Of a stretch of 64,000 nucleotides of DNA, positions 40,301 through 50,177 are shown piece by piece. The DNA is from Panopea generosa. Its lineage: Eukaryota; Mollusca; Bivalvia; Adapedonta; Hiatellidae. Made by a program: the position numbers and the translations under genes. The notes under the pieces are model-generated. The model worked only from the letters and a program-made list of their open reading frames with translations, made no database searches and had not been told where the DNA came from. The stretch's first letter is position 1; every line of letters begins with the position of its first letter. Where the stretch lies: the NCBI GenBank assembly GCA_029582155.1, contig CM055900.1, positions 46,427,736-46,491,735 of the forward strand, read 5' to 3'.

Positions 40301-41292
40301 ACCGACTGAACGAAAAATAAAAGACAAATCAACAACATATTTCAATGGGACGGGTGGACAGATTAAATTATATGATGTCCTTTCGTCCAACTAGAACTAC
40401 ATTACAACATGACATACATCAGCAGTAGTAATATGGCGCACGTTTAAGATTGAAATAACTAAAGTGAATAAGTTAAATCATCATAAGGCTCCCATTATTT
40501 TTTCCATTTAACGATTGCCATCAGTTCGTTACAATATGTTGCCCTATCGATCCGACAGTACATGATATTTGTCGACATACTGTCCTGGTCGCGCAACAAC
40601 GGAAAGACAAATCAGCTACGGTACTACGGCACATGAATATTGATGGGAATTTATACGTACATGTGTTTACTTATGTAATATCTATTTTAGATTTATATAT
40701 GTGCATGTATCGTACTTTTCATTACATACATGTAGTCTATATTTCTTCCTTATACGTTATAACCTAATACACCAGTAGATCCTTTCCTAAGATACAACAT
40801 AAAATCGTAGTGAACGCCATTGTTACTGTAAAGGTAACATTTCTAAACAAAGAAGGAAATACCACCAATGATTTCCAACGGGATATTAGATTTTAATATG
40901 CTTTTATTCCATATCTACATGTTCAAGGATGTAAGATTCTTACATACAATTGAAATTTTGCCAATGTTGTTGTATTTTGCTTACGTCAAAACTAAACTTA
41001 GCAACATGTTTATATTGCTGTGTGTATGTATACTTGCAGTCGGACAGCCTGGATGTACGAGACGGTTCGATGTGCGTTGTTCATGACTGGCGACATCGTT
41101 ATGTGCCAGAACGGTTTCTATGGCGCGAAGGGATATAGGCCAGTGTTTATGTACGGTTTCCAGTTTGTATTTGCATTTTCAATGGCTTTAACGATTGTGC
41201 AAATACTAAGAAAAGACAATGGAAGTATGAACAAAGGAAACATCGACGAGTCAATAAAACAAGATGTTGCAGAAGAGAAAAAGGTTAAATGA
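23992..41292 (+). CDS. AGMO: Alkylglycerol monooxygenase, copy A (11 exons, 465 aa)
   Basis: AGMO is a tetrahydrobiopterin- and iron-dependent membrane enzyme of the endoplasmic reticulum that hydroxylates the ether bond of alkylglycerols and lyso-ether lipids, releasing a fatty aldehyde and a glycerol derivative. Exons: 23992-24108, 27755-27882, 28784-28935, 29448-29551, 30218-30313, 31686-31818, 33872-33951, 34381-34515, 38310-38426, 39799-39881, 41040-41292. Joined they are 1398 bp, open throughout; the vertebrate enzyme is about 445 residues. The fatty-acid-hydroxylase histidine boxes are HRMAH (128-132), HQTHH (141-145) and HHRVHH (216-221). The N-terminal block [11 protein letters not shown], the GPGW...PGKPR block (exon 8) and several hydrophobic segments (exons 2, 3, 5, 9-11) agree with AGMO. 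The ATG has A at -3. Exon 3 has a weak donor (gttggt). Exon 6 is tandemly triplicated. It is convergent with AGMO-B. Confidence 0.95.
24332..24661 (-). mobile_element. tRNA-derived SINE in AGMO-A intron 1
   Basis: Read on the - strand it has box A (TTAGCTCAGTCGG), box B, the family body and a long (TCAA)n tail (24332-24375). No clear target duplication was found. Confidence 0.85.
25010..25120 (+). repeat. Single arm of the foldback element found at 47860-48056
   Basis: ttttcggcttcc, cttcttcaggaaaatcgc and ctatgtcacatc match the left arm at 47900-47972. The inverted partner is missing here. Confidence 0.7.
25268..25375. repeat. (GTCC)n then (CT)n microsatellite
   Basis: A short cgtccgtc run passes into a long CT tract. 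Frames through it are artefacts. Confidence 0.95.
26157..26431 (-). mobile_element. tRNA-derived SINE in AGMO-A intron 1, 11-bp TSD
   Basis: It carries a complete tRNA-like head (TAGCTCAGTCGGTTACGC, gagttcgaatccc on the - strand) and the family body. The perfect repeat TTCAAAGATGA flanks it at 26146-26156 and 26432-26442. Confidence 0.9.
26680..26765. repeat. Purine-rich GA/CAGA simple repeat
   Basis: agagagagaaagagtgagag passes into cagacagagaaacag-type units. Confidence 0.8.
27755..27882 (+). CDS. AGMO: AGMO-A exon 2
   Basis: Acceptor ttgacag, donor gtgagt. Encodes residues 40-81 plus two bases of 82, with a membrane segment ([17 protein letters not shown]) and the MFTSMSAGM block. Confidence 0.9.
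27905..28628. repeat. 48-bp minisatellite in AGMO-A intron 2
   Basis: About fifteen copies of a unit of the form gacatatggacatattaa, then gggtaatccatattcc and ttatctttagttgt. It starts about 20 bp after exon 2. Because 48 is a multiple of three, one frame stays open for over 100 codons (28291-28665); this is not evidence of a gene. Confidence 0.95.
28784..28935 (+). CDS. AGMO: AGMO-A exon 3, first histidine box
   Basis: Residues 83-132. Contains [13 protein letters not shown] and ends in [10 protein letters not shown]. The donor gttggt is weaker than usual. Confidence 0.92.
29448..29551 (+). CDS. AGMO: AGMO-A exon 4, second histidine box
   Basis: Residues 133-167, containing [11 protein letters not shown] and ending in YTSW before a gtatgt donor, phase 0. 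Confidence 0.93.
30218..30313 (+). CDS. AGMO: AGMO-A exon 5
   Basis: Residues 168-199 with a membrane segment and LYQFWIHTE. Acceptor tatacag, donor gtaagg, phase 0 at both ends. Confidence 0.93.
30320..30760 (+). mobile_element. LINE 3' fragment in AGMO-A intron 5
   Basis: An 81-codon frame (30338-30583) resembles LINE C-termini ([20 protein letters not shown] followed by a Lys/Arg-rich end). The A/T-rich tail with a gggccagtggcctat block looks like a LINE 3' UTR. It begins just 24 bp after the exon 5 donor. Confidence 0.45.
30915..31110 (+). repeat. tRNA-like SINE fragment in intron 5
   Basis: A degenerate box A region (gtcgcctaacgatgggtaactcg), a box-B-like aggttgagaat and the block gaatgtttgccagttac are shared in style with 57958-58015. 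Confidence 0.4.
31440..31575 (-). repeat. tRNA-like repeat fragment in intron 5
   Basis: On the - strand, gggttcgatcc (box B) with a degenerate upstream part, typical of a SINE head. Confidence 0.35.
31686..31818 (+). CDS. AGMO: AGMO-A exon 6, third histidine box, functional copy
   Basis: Residues 200-243 plus one base of 244, with [13 protein letters not shown] and CIDKNYAG. Acceptor tttgacag and donor gtaggt are intact. This is the first of three tandem copies and the only one with an AG acceptor. Confidence 0.93.
31879..32011 (+). pseudogene. AGMO-A exon 6, second copy (no acceptor)
   Basis: Identical to 31686-31818 as far as I can compare, 193 bp downstream. The bases before it are gacat instead of gacag, so the AG is lost while the gtaggt donor is kept. 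Its 133 bp would shift the frame if added to copy 1. Confidence 0.85.
32072..32204 (+). pseudogene. AGMO-A exon 6, third copy (no acceptor)
   Basis: A further 193 bp on. It differs by its first base and one synonymous change (ggcacg for ggcaca), the acceptor reads gacat, and the donor is gtatgt. Homology to the other units stops about 13 bp after the donor. Confidence 0.85.
32905..33435. repeat. About 262-bp tandem duplication in AGMO-A intron 6
   Basis: ctctttatcaaccagtcta at 32912 and ctctttatcgaccagtcta at 33174 begin two similar units. Shared blocks are cctgtatttccgcta, cccgaccga, cagtaaaag and gggggaa. Confidence 0.8.
33872..33951 (+). CDS. AGMO: AGMO-A exon 7
   Basis: Residues 244-270 with [13 protein letters not shown]. 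Acceptor ttatacag, donor gtaatc. Same length (80 bp) and phase as its AGMO-B partner. Confidence 0.93.
34120..34320. mobile_element. Possible remnant of a pogo/Tigger-like DNA transposon
   Basis: acagtagaacttcgttggc with repeated tcgaac motifs recalls terminal repeats of pogo-type elements. The matching inverted end is not clear. Confidence 0.25.
34381..34515 (+). CDS. AGMO: AGMO-A exon 8
   Basis: Residues 271-315 with [13 protein letters not shown], a conserved AGMO block. Acceptor tttttacag, donor gtagta. Confidence 0.93.
34803..34832 (+). promoter_or_regulatory. G-quadruplex motif in AGMO-A intron 8
   Basis: Six G runs (4, 3, 4, 3, 3, 3) with loops of 1-4 bases (GGGGCAGGGTGGGG and onward), on the coding strand. 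It could form a stable quadruplex in the nascent transcript. Confidence 0.6.
35117..35337. mobile_element. piggyBac-type MITE (TTAA target site)
   Basis: Ends are TTAACCCTTTACTTCATA and its inverted match (atctatgaagtaaagggttaa, one base inserted or changed). TTAA flanks a terminal CCC, as in piggyBac elements. An inner hairpin pairs gaaaacagtacaggaag with cttcctgcactgttttc. At 221 bp it has no transposase. Confidence 0.75.
35590..35800 (-). mobile_element. LINE C-terminal fragment in AGMO-A intron 8
   Basis: A 64-codon - strand frame reads [18 protein letters not shown] followed by HPINVNIVL, the cysteine/histidine-rich end seen in many LINE reverse transcriptase proteins. No other domain is present. 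Confidence 0.55.
36735..36930. repeat. Dispersed repeat related to 1-440
   Basis: Two units share cttgacctttgaca / cttgacctctgag and a tcttgcgcgcgacac / tcttgcatatgatg block. Confidence 0.5.
38310..38426 (+). CDS. AGMO: AGMO-A exon 9
   Basis: Residues 316-354 with a membrane segment and [10 protein letters not shown]. Acceptor atatttcag, donor gtaagc. Confidence 0.9.
38460..38890. repeat. Dispersed repeat (as 9240-9420) split by a MITE
   Basis: aggatcttacacga, ttattaaacaag and cgtaatgtctcaatata match 9265-9395 on both sides of the insertion. Confidence 0.55.
38556..38792. mobile_element. MITE with long terminal inverted repeats
   Basis: Left end ctgcgtttcacaaaatgac then ttacgataaaaatcg pairs with right end cgatttttgtcgtaag then gaaacgcag. 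It is 237 bp and non-coding. A target duplication is not obvious. Confidence 0.7.
39799..39881 (+). CDS. AGMO: AGMO-A exon 10
   Basis: Residues 355-381 plus two bases of 382, starting TLSQTSV and ending in MGRLFDD. Acceptor ttacgcag, donor gtaagt. Confidence 0.9.
41040..41292 (+). CDS. AGMO: AGMO-A exon 11, C-terminus
   Basis: Residues 382-465 and TGA. Contains [12 protein letters not shown], a final membrane segment and a charged tail rich in Lys, Asp and Glu. Acceptor acttgcag. Confidence 0.92.
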
Positions 41293-42490
41293 GTTTATGT
41301 TTTATCTTTGACGATTCATATTTAATGTTACTGTTTCATATGCCATCTGTATCATGATTGGTAGTCTAACAATGTTGATACCGATACAAATATAGCACTT
41401 TCAAAAACTTAAAGAAGACAAAATTGTTTTGTCTTTTTCTGTTAATATACATTTATTAAAATATTATGTACTTGTTAACCCGTTTATAAGCTAATCTCCA
41501 AAAAGACTGATATTATAAGATAATTGTTGATAACGCTGAGACCACTCAATTATTTGGTGTTTTTAATGATTTTAGCTTATAATGAGTAAAATTTATTGTT
41601 ATAGAAAATATATATTTCGGTTAACTGCAATATTTTTGTTTTGATAGAAATGTATTCTCCAAATGAACAGTGTGTATAGATTATGGTTCATAGTTCAAAT
41701 TCTTTCTTTAATTGATGTGATATGTACGAATAATGCTTGTAATTGTGCTGTTGATTGACAAAATTGTTCTATTTTTATATATGTTTCTAAATGATTAAAT
41801 AATGATTTTAGTTGTTCTGTGTATAAAAGATGAAATTCAGTCAAAGAGAATATATTCCATGTAGTTTAGAACATATTGGCCGACCGAAAAGAAATTCACT
41901 ATATGGAAAACTGTCAAACAAATGTCTATGTTTCAAATTGAATAATCCTGACACAAATGCATTTCACATTATAAACGCGTGTCAATAAAATTTCTTATCA
42001 GTAAATCAATAGATCATAAAAAGACTCTTCCACTTACTATAAACATGCATATTTGTGGGGCGTTCCATATTTTGTCACGCCTATTATTTTTTGGTCATAA
42101 ACATTACCGATCCATTAATAATATTCAGAATCGTGAAGCAAGTTACTTTTAAGGGTTATTAGATTTGCTCCAATTCCTGCTTGATATTCGCTTGTTAGCC
42201 AAAATGAATGATACATGCTACAGTTTAAAACCATTTTCTTCCTCTGTGTAATGAATGACACATACTATCATTAGCCTAATAGAATGGCATTTACATATAT
42301 ATATATAACTGCACCTATGTGACATGAACTATTGTTTATCTGTATTGAACATCTATTTCACTATTTAATTAATTCATTTATGTAATAGTCAATTTCAAAA
42401 TCATGCTTGTTCAAAATAAACGGCAATATTTAGTACGAATATTTCGTATGAAGTATGTCAAAATCATTTGTTTTACCACTTTTATGTGAG
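41293..42490 (+). other. AGMO-A 3' flank / probable 3' UTR, homologous to the AGMO-B 3' flank
   Basis: Just after the stop, gccatctgtatcat and neighbours match the AGMO-B 3' side. A stronger block at 42435-42490 (aatatttcgtatgaagta, ccacttttatgtga) matches the complement of 54185-54245. AATAAA candidates lie at 41984 and 42415. The true polyadenylation site is not decided. Confidence 0.55.
42290..42307. repeat. Short (TA)n tract
   Basis: Simple TA run in the AGMO-A 3' flank. Confidence 0.7.
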
Positions 42491-42579
42491 GAATTTATTA
42501 TTTTTGTAATTATTTTTATTCAATTGTGATATTTGATTGTTTTAAAATGTTTTAAAAAGATGAATACCTATACACAGGT

Positions 42580-43020
42580 TAAAAATGCCACGTAAGTTAA
42601 ACGTACGTTTAATGTAAATTTAATGTACGTGCCAAAACGTAAGTTTCTCATATGACGTACGTTATTCATAGGAATAGTACCACGCATGTTAAACATATGT
42701 TTAACGTATGTTTAACATACGTTTGAAAACGTACATTTTTTCATGGGAAAAATACCATGCATGTTTAACATATGTTTCACGTACTTTTAACAAACGTTTG
42801 AATACGTACGTTTTTCATAAAAATAGTACCTAGTGCCTTAAACATACCTTTAAATACATAATTTATGTTTTTCGTGGAAATGGTAACGGGCACGTTAAAC
42901 ATACGTTTCAATATGTATGTTTTTCACGGAAATAGTACCACGTATGTTTAACATATGTTCTAATGTATACTTTTAAAATATATTTAACATATTTTTAAAA
43001 CTCATGTTTAACATTAGATC
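42580..43020. repeat. Degenerate tandem repeat rich in ACGT palindromes
   Basis: Units of about 70-100 bp combine ttaaacatacgttt, acgtacgtttttca and ggaaatagtacca in several versions. Many segments are self-complementary. Confidence 0.75.
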
Positions 43021-44015
43021 AGTCAATAACTTAGCAAACTTAAGAAGCTTCATGTAAGAATGCTTCATACTCGTTTTGGTGAAAAAATCTCCCCAGCGGC
43101 ATCAGATATGTCGTTTATAAAAATTGTTGACAGACGGATGGACAAAAAGTGAGCAGAATCGCTCACCTAAAGCCTTTGGTCAAGGTGAGCTTATAAGGCA
43201 TAAAATGCCATACAAACAGTTATTGTTTCAAAAACATTTCAAATCTAAACAAACTATTTGTACAGCTACCCGATGCACATGTATTCATTTATATTTTACT
43301 TCCCTCCATAAATCCTTTTAAAATTTGTTTAAACTATCAAATAAATCTGTTGATCATTGTACTCAACTGGACAGACATCATTATTTTGTAAACATACCGG
43401 TTTTTTTATTGAATATTCAAGACAAAAACTACAATAGATAGCAAAGGTGACGATTGAAAGACAAAATTAAATAATATAACTGACACAAGTTAATCACATA
43501 GCTACTAAAGAGCTTTTGGCTCATGAGAGCGAATAATAATGAATAATGAAATAAATCTAAGCATACTTATATTAATCATGATGAGAAAAGCGGATTACTT
43601 TCATTGATGGTTCACTACTAAATCAGTCACAGTAATATTTGTCTTCCAACAGGAGCGTCACAATGTTGTTAATCTGCATTTTCCTTTTTGTAAATACCTA
43701 CTTGTCATAACATATGTAGCAGATAAACTGTAAAATCCTTTAATCGCTCCATGATTATAGCAACAGCACATTTTCCGAAAAAATATTCATATTCATGTGT
43801 ATAACTGACATCTCATCCGCATGTAATGTTGAACTTGGATCAGTGTATGATTTTGTCACTTGTTGTCTACAGGTTTAAGGGATACAACCGTACCATCTAT
43901 TTCAAGGTTTTTTACATTTCTTCCCAATGAACTATAGTATTCCATGTATCATTTCTCAGCAATGTTCCATACCAGTTTGCCACTGGAAAATAAATATTTA
44001 TGCATTACATATAAT
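43021..44015. other. Intergenic DNA with a dispersed-repeat piece
   Basis: Around 43125-43195, gacggatggacaaaaag and ggtcaaggtgagct resemble 53225-53300, a family found in many copies in bivalves. No gene is seen. Confidence 0.4.
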
Positions 44016-44017
44016 AT

Positions 44018-44550
44018 ATAAACAAGAGGCCCATGGGCCTTCACGGTCACCAGATTATCAAAAAAAACATTCACATAAGTGGATCCAAATGTAAGAAATA
44101 ACATTTTATGTCAATTTCTCTTATATAGATTTAGTCGAGTATGTCCGGTCTCCAGACCTAAGGGTGGTAGAAACCATGAAATTCACATATGTATTAACTG
44201 TCATGTCAGCAGCAACATATTGCAAAAAGAATAATTCACAGAAGTCTATTCAGTCATAAAGAGTATCCGTGTTTTTGTCATTTTCTCTTATATAGGTTTA
44301 GTAAAGTATGCCCATCCCCAGAGCTATACCGTGAGATCCAGAGGAATTAAATTCACGAATTTTATAAAGGACACATAGGCATCAATAATCATGCTCACAA
44401 TTTGTTTCTGAGTGTTTCCTATAATAGTTTTAAGATTCTTAAAGTTACCTTAAATGCGGCTGTTTTGGCCCAACCCCTAAGACCTCAAGGGGGTGGGGAC
44501 CATGGATTCACATAGGTATTAACCTTCATTTCAGCAGCAACAATATCTCG
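44018..44550. repeat. Dispersed repeat beginning aacaagaggcccatgggcc, internal ~200-bp units
   Basis: Blocks tttctcttatataga, cctaagggtgg / cctcaagggggtgg and ttcacataggtattaac recur two or three times. An inverted aacaagagg-like end lies at 46450-46462, so the whole 44018-46465 may be one mobile unit or two copies in opposite orientation. Confidence 0.5.
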
Positions 44551-44744
44551 ATATTTGATCATATTTGATGCCGTTTTTCAACTTAAAAAATTTATTAAAT
44601 GATATTGAATTATGCATAACCTACGACTGTATCGCGGTATGGCCTATACGGATCCTGCTGATACAATACACATATTGCTCAGAAAAGAACTGCAATAAAC
44701 CTGTATACTGGTATATCGGAACAGCCCTACTAATAGTACATGTA

Positions 44745-44830
44745 CATGTATTATGTAACTTGTACTCATCGGCTTTATGTAACTTGTCCTCATCGGCTTT
44801 ATGTAACTTGTACTCACCGGCTTAAAAATG
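44745..44830. repeat. 26-bp tandem repeat, three copies
   Basis: atgtaacttgtactcatcgg then cttt, repeated with single changes. Confidence 0.8.
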
Positions 44831-46019
44831 GAAAGCACTTTGGAATATGGTGAATAAAGCTTTATACTTCTACTCAGTAGCAAGTTGGGCAAAAGAAGTT
44901 TGAAAGTTATGAGGCAGTAGTTCGGACCAAATAACAATGAAATACTAGTAAAGAGCTGCAGCTGTGCCAGAAATAATATATTTGTGTACCCAAGATGTTG
45001 GTATCATCTGGCAGATATGCAGGAATAGTATGTTTTCTACATTTCATAACCAACACATAATAATTTATATTATTAAATATCTTGGATTTCTATCAAAATT
45101 CCCAAATACAGATAAGAGTATAGGTTATTTTTAAAATGAGTACATGTTTATACCAGTATTTTTCAAAACGAGTTCTGGTTTGGTGTCGGTAGACTCAGTA
45201 CCATGCACCATGCACCTATCTTCATTAACATACTTATTTGGGGACACAACTTTTATTACCGACCCATTCATTCATATTTACGAACAATGTATACAAGTGT
45301 AAAACTAGTCACATTTGCACTGCCAAAACAGTGTTAATATAGACAGTAGACCGAAATAAAATACACTTGAGCGCAATTGCAATAAACAGATCAAATCAAC
45401 AAAAAATATTTCAAAAGCACCTAAAGAAGCAATGTGTTCATTTAATATATGGTTGTTAAACCATATCTGGTTTCTAGAACATTTGAATAAACAGATTTAT
45501 AATATGATAAATATCTCAAATCTGGAATTTTATTTGGACCTACACTGGCCACAGGCCCTATCCTACTACAGGTTTTGGATAGTTTTAGATAAAGTAAATA
45601 ATGGAAAGATAGGACAATTGAAAAATACCAAAATCACTTAATCTATAATCTATGACCGATTTCAATGAAATAAAGTTGTAGCATAAGTAGAAAACAATAT
45701 TTTAAGCAAATACATCATGTAATAACAACAGAAAAGTCGTGTTTTACCTATACAATTAATAATTTACGTTTCTTAACCGTTCCAACATTTACTCCGCTTA
45801 GTTACTTCTGGTTGCATGATGCGAATATCGTGTATGATTTTGATTGGTTATCAGGTGCTGTTTGACAGATGGCTGAAAATAAATTTTCGTCTTTCCGTAC
45901 ACGCATAATTCTAAATGATAGTTGAACATTACAAAATAATATCTATAATTTAATTGTTTTACCAAGGGTATATAATTTGACACGTTTTCAAGTTATTTTA
46001 TTGTGAATTGTTAAAAAAG

Positions 46020-46465
46020 ACATGACCGCCACAGTGAGGTGCTAGTTTATTATATAGGCAGCTATAGTAAAAACTTCAAAAGCCTTCTTGTCAGAATCTA
46101 CTGACCTGATTTCGATGTAATTTCACTGACATTTACCGTGGGTGAACCTCTACCAAGTTTGTTCCAGTCACTGTGATTCGTCGAAAAACATAGTCGCCAG
46201 GAGGGGAGGCTGGTTTTCTTTATGTGGATATATAGTGAAAACTTTCTTTCGATATCTGATATCTAGATATCCGCACACGGATTCTATTGTTATCGCATAA
46301 CTCTTCTACGCATCTGTTACATCTTCAAAACAAATCAAAATTCTAACTACTCGCAATCTTGTTTTTTCTGGAACTTTGAGTGTACATGCACTATATAATC
46401 TACTTAGGTTGGGTGACTCAAGGTCACTCACGTGAGCGATATAGGGTCATGTTGGTCCTCTTGTT
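46020..46465 (-). repeat. Dispersed repeat ending in inverted aacaagagg
   Basis: The right end reads on the - strand aacaagaggaccaacatg, then the tatatcgctcacgtgag block. It is a repeat type widespread in bivalve DNA (from general knowledge, not searched). Confidence 0.5.
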
Positions 46466-46469
46466 TTTG

Positions 46470-47858
46470 AAATTGTTGTGGATTTAGTAAAAATAGTATA
46501 TATATATGTAACATTTACACATGATAAATATTTAATTTTAAAAATACCTATACATTACTGTACTTTCATAGTTTTTCTTTAAAGGTGAGTGACTTCATCA
46601 TAAAAAATCCCCCAAATGATCATTATTAAAATGTTCAGTATTTTACAGTTATTAATACGCATTTAGCTGCTTTACGGTTTATTTAGTCTGAATAAGCCGG
46701 TGCCGACCTTTACCTTGAAAATACCAGGAAACAGGAAACATCGATTTTGATTGACATTTTTTAATTTGCGGAACCATAGGCATATCTCTGATAAAAGTAA
46801 TTAAAGGATTCAAATTAACATTTATCGCATAGTGTGTGTTCGTGAATCGATGCGGAATACAAGTTAAGTAGAGGTGTAAATGGAATAACGCAAAACCGAA
46901 AGTACAGAAGCCACATGGCCAAGATAATCAGATAGATCTACTGTTTATTTTTTTTTTAATTTTTAATTAATTTTTAATTCCTCTTTTTATAAAGATATTT
47001 ACTATTTTGGTTGATTGTTTTTTTTTAAAACTGATCTTTATTCAAAAGTTTATGGAATTAGGTAAAAACATATTTAAATATGTTCTTTAATTTACATGGT
47101 CTTCATTAAGGACCTCTATTTCACAAAAAAGAAACGAAGAAGCATAAAATGTGACAACTTCACATTTTATACCTTTTTTCAGTTGTGAGGCTGTACCAAA
47201 TGTTATATTGAGGTCTGCAAGCAATGTGAAGTATGAAGAAGGGGACAACACACTTCATGAATTTGAAACTACATCGATGCTGTTTACTTGGATGATTATT
47301 TTATTGTGGCTATATTACTGAAGAAATACAATGAAATACTTGGAAAATATTGCCAGTTCAATTTATATCTCATATCAACTATGATAATACATGAATTCAC
47401 GTGAAAACATCGTTATTTCCCTACATTCAAGAAGGAATGGTGTCTATACGCTAGAATTCATACCTCGTATTATTTGCATAATTATGTACATTTTAGTTTT
47501 GAGTTATTTATGATGGTCGCCTTTACAAATATCAGTAGATGTCTACTTTAGCACGTTTAGAATTGCCTTATTTTACTAGATACACTCTTAATCTTTAGAC
47601 AAATGTATTCGTTTACGAAAAAAGGTCTTTATAATATGTCACTTATAGAATAGAAGTTTAGATAGGCTAGGAAGGTCTTACGAGTTACTATAGTTATTAC
47701 TATCAATTTTGAATATTCTAATCATTTATTTTTCAACCTATACACCGAACATTTAAGGTAGATACCCTTCCTTTTCAAGTTTTTGTTCAGTTTTGGTGTT
47801 TTACTTAAAACGAATTATACTGATATTGGGCAGCTGTTACTTTCGCAGACTGCTTGTA
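46470..47858. other. AT-rich intergenic DNA
   Basis: Only a short perfect hairpin (taaaatgtga / tcacatttta, about 47146-47171) stands out. No exon found. Confidence 0.4.
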
Positions 47859-47859
47859 T

Positions 47860-48056
47860 ATATTATAAAACAGCTATAATAAACTCTTTTATGTCACAAA
47901 TTTTCGGCTTTCGCCTTCTTCAGGAAAATCGTAGTCTTTTAAGGACTATGTCACATCCATTTTGTAAAGTTTAACTAAATAAGTCAAACTTTACAAAAAT
48001 GGATGTGATATAGTCCTTAAAATACTGCGATTTTCCTGAAGAAGGCGAAAGATTTA
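47860..48056. mobile_element. Palindromic foldback element
   Basis: Left arm 47909-47972 (ctttcgccttcttcagg onward) is inverted at 47986-48051 with few mismatches around a spacer of about 13 bases. A single left arm exists at 25010-25120, which shows that the arm is a mobile unit. Confidence 0.8.
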
Positions 48057-48059
48057 TAG

Positions 48060-49255
48060 TAATTTTTTATTATAAAACAGCTAGGTCAATGGTTCAAATA
48101 ATTCTCTTTCGGAATGGATTAAAGCTCCACAAACACAACAGTTGATCGAGACGAATTTATAGGGATTTTCCTGAAATAGAAGTAGTAACTATTGACTTCA
48201 ATGAATGTAAATATGTTAGTATAGTATACAAGAATATATAAAAAAGCAAGCTTCAGTTTTAACTACAATTCATTCGTTTCTTTAAGTGCTTTTCTGCGTT
48301 TCAAACAATTATATATACAACGGTTACAGATAGCCAATTGTGAAAGTATAAACTCTTCCGAGAAGAGATTACATCGCTCATAAAGATAGCATCAAACAAG
48401 TGATTGTCAAACAATACATAATAAGTGATGCATTTACGATAGGTTATTTCATACTGGTTTTCATTCCACAGTGTCATACAGTGTATTGTAATGCTTGTAG
48501 TACTTTCAGGGTTTTTGGACAAATACTATACTAGAACTTGAAATGTACAAGCTACTAACAGCAACTAAATATGCATCAGACAAATCGCCAATACTGCAAC
48601 AATGATCGCTTGGTAACATCATAATATTTGAATTATAGACAAAGATATATTTTATTGTCTGATCCAGCAAATGGACTTAAATACCATATATTGAAATGCA
48701 GGTAAAATAACAAAACATAGATTCCTTAAATTATTATACAATATGATATTTTCAGTTATATGATCAGGCTAAGAAAATTATTGTATGACCAGTAAACGAT
48801 ATATGACAGAAGCAGCCATAAAGAACAAAGATTCAATGATGAACATACGTTTTATTAATAAAATCAATAAAGTCCACCTCAACACTTAAATCGTATTACT
48901 TCCGTGTCGGAAACGAAAATACGGCTTTAACCCAGCTTCGCTGCTATGCTATCAATTATTAGCCGAGAACCATGCCGATTTGGTTCCGTTATATTTAGGA
49001 GCCCGATGTAAATACTGGGAGCCACACCATTTAAAATAGGTATAAATAGCCGTGCGGACTCTTGAAATGTCAGTGCTTGATTTGCCACAGACAGATTAAC
49101 TTCGTAGAAACATAGTAAACTATAAGGTTTGGATACATTATAGTATACAGGATTACATAGCTGCACAATACAAACGATTCACTCAACAATTTGAGCTGCC
49201 GTTGTAATTGTCATTGCAGGCTTCTTTCGGTAGTATTTACCTATATCACTGTTTA
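48060..49255. other. AT-rich intergenic DNA
   Basis: A - strand frame at 48927-49166 has no recognisable similarity and no gene structure around it. Confidence 0.35.
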
Positions 49256-49730
49256 TGGTGTAACCCCACCATTGATTTTTGTTCTTTATTCTATAGTAAA
49301 TAATAAAAGTTTGAAGGCTTGTCATTCATAGAGGGTCCCAAATGAAAGAAGTGAAACCTACATTTTACTGTTTGTCAACCTCTGCACTATCAAAATATGA
49401 TGAGAAAAGTAGGGGTCATGTGTCATATAAGAGATTTTTTTTCTGCTCAGTGTGTACACTGGTGACAAAGTGAAAGTAGACTTCCGAAATCATGAATTCA
49501 TACCCCAATTTCCAAGCATCATTTTTTTTCTAAATTCACAATTCAAACATGACAATGCTATCAAAATGTTCAAAATACATCAATAATGCCATTCAAATAA
49601 AAAAATGAGCATTAAAAATAGGAAAATGCATTTTTAAAGAAGAAGAATTGAGGATTATTTACAACCGCCATTATGCGACTACCCTACGGAAGCATTTCCT
49701 TTTTGCAATGGTGGCACTATGCCTATAAGG
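49256..49730. repeat. Direct repeat copy 1 (922 bp spacing)
   Basis: It begins ggtgtaaccccaccattg and ends caatggtggcactatgcc, so the ends are short inverted repeats (CCACCATTG). It is nearly identical to 50178-50635 except for small indels, including 16 extra bases near 49673. Confidence 0.9.
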
Positions 49731-50177
49731 AAACTCTTTTTTTTTTAATTTCATAATTACCTCATTTTTGCTAAGTACTACCAATTTGAAGTAATACTGC
49801 CAAGTTGCAGGCATTAAATACAGAAACTTTTGTCAAAATACCACTTTTTACATGATCATTATATACAGGCGCGAGATGTTGACCGACATGCAATTTTGAT
49901 GTGTTTGACTAATTTTACCAAAAAAATTTTTTTTTACCTAATTCCATTAAAATTTTTACACCAAAACAGTCTCATGATACACTGAAGAATTATCTTACCA
50001 AAATACATTATTCAATACAATGTACATGCTAAAAATTGCACATTTAAATCATCCAAAATAAAAAATCTTCAAAATTGTGTGATTTTTCATAAAATTTCAA
50101 TGTAAATATGCACATATATGCTTTATTTGAGGCAAACACTTGGAAAATCACCCCCATTTCACTCAAGTCTGTCTTAT

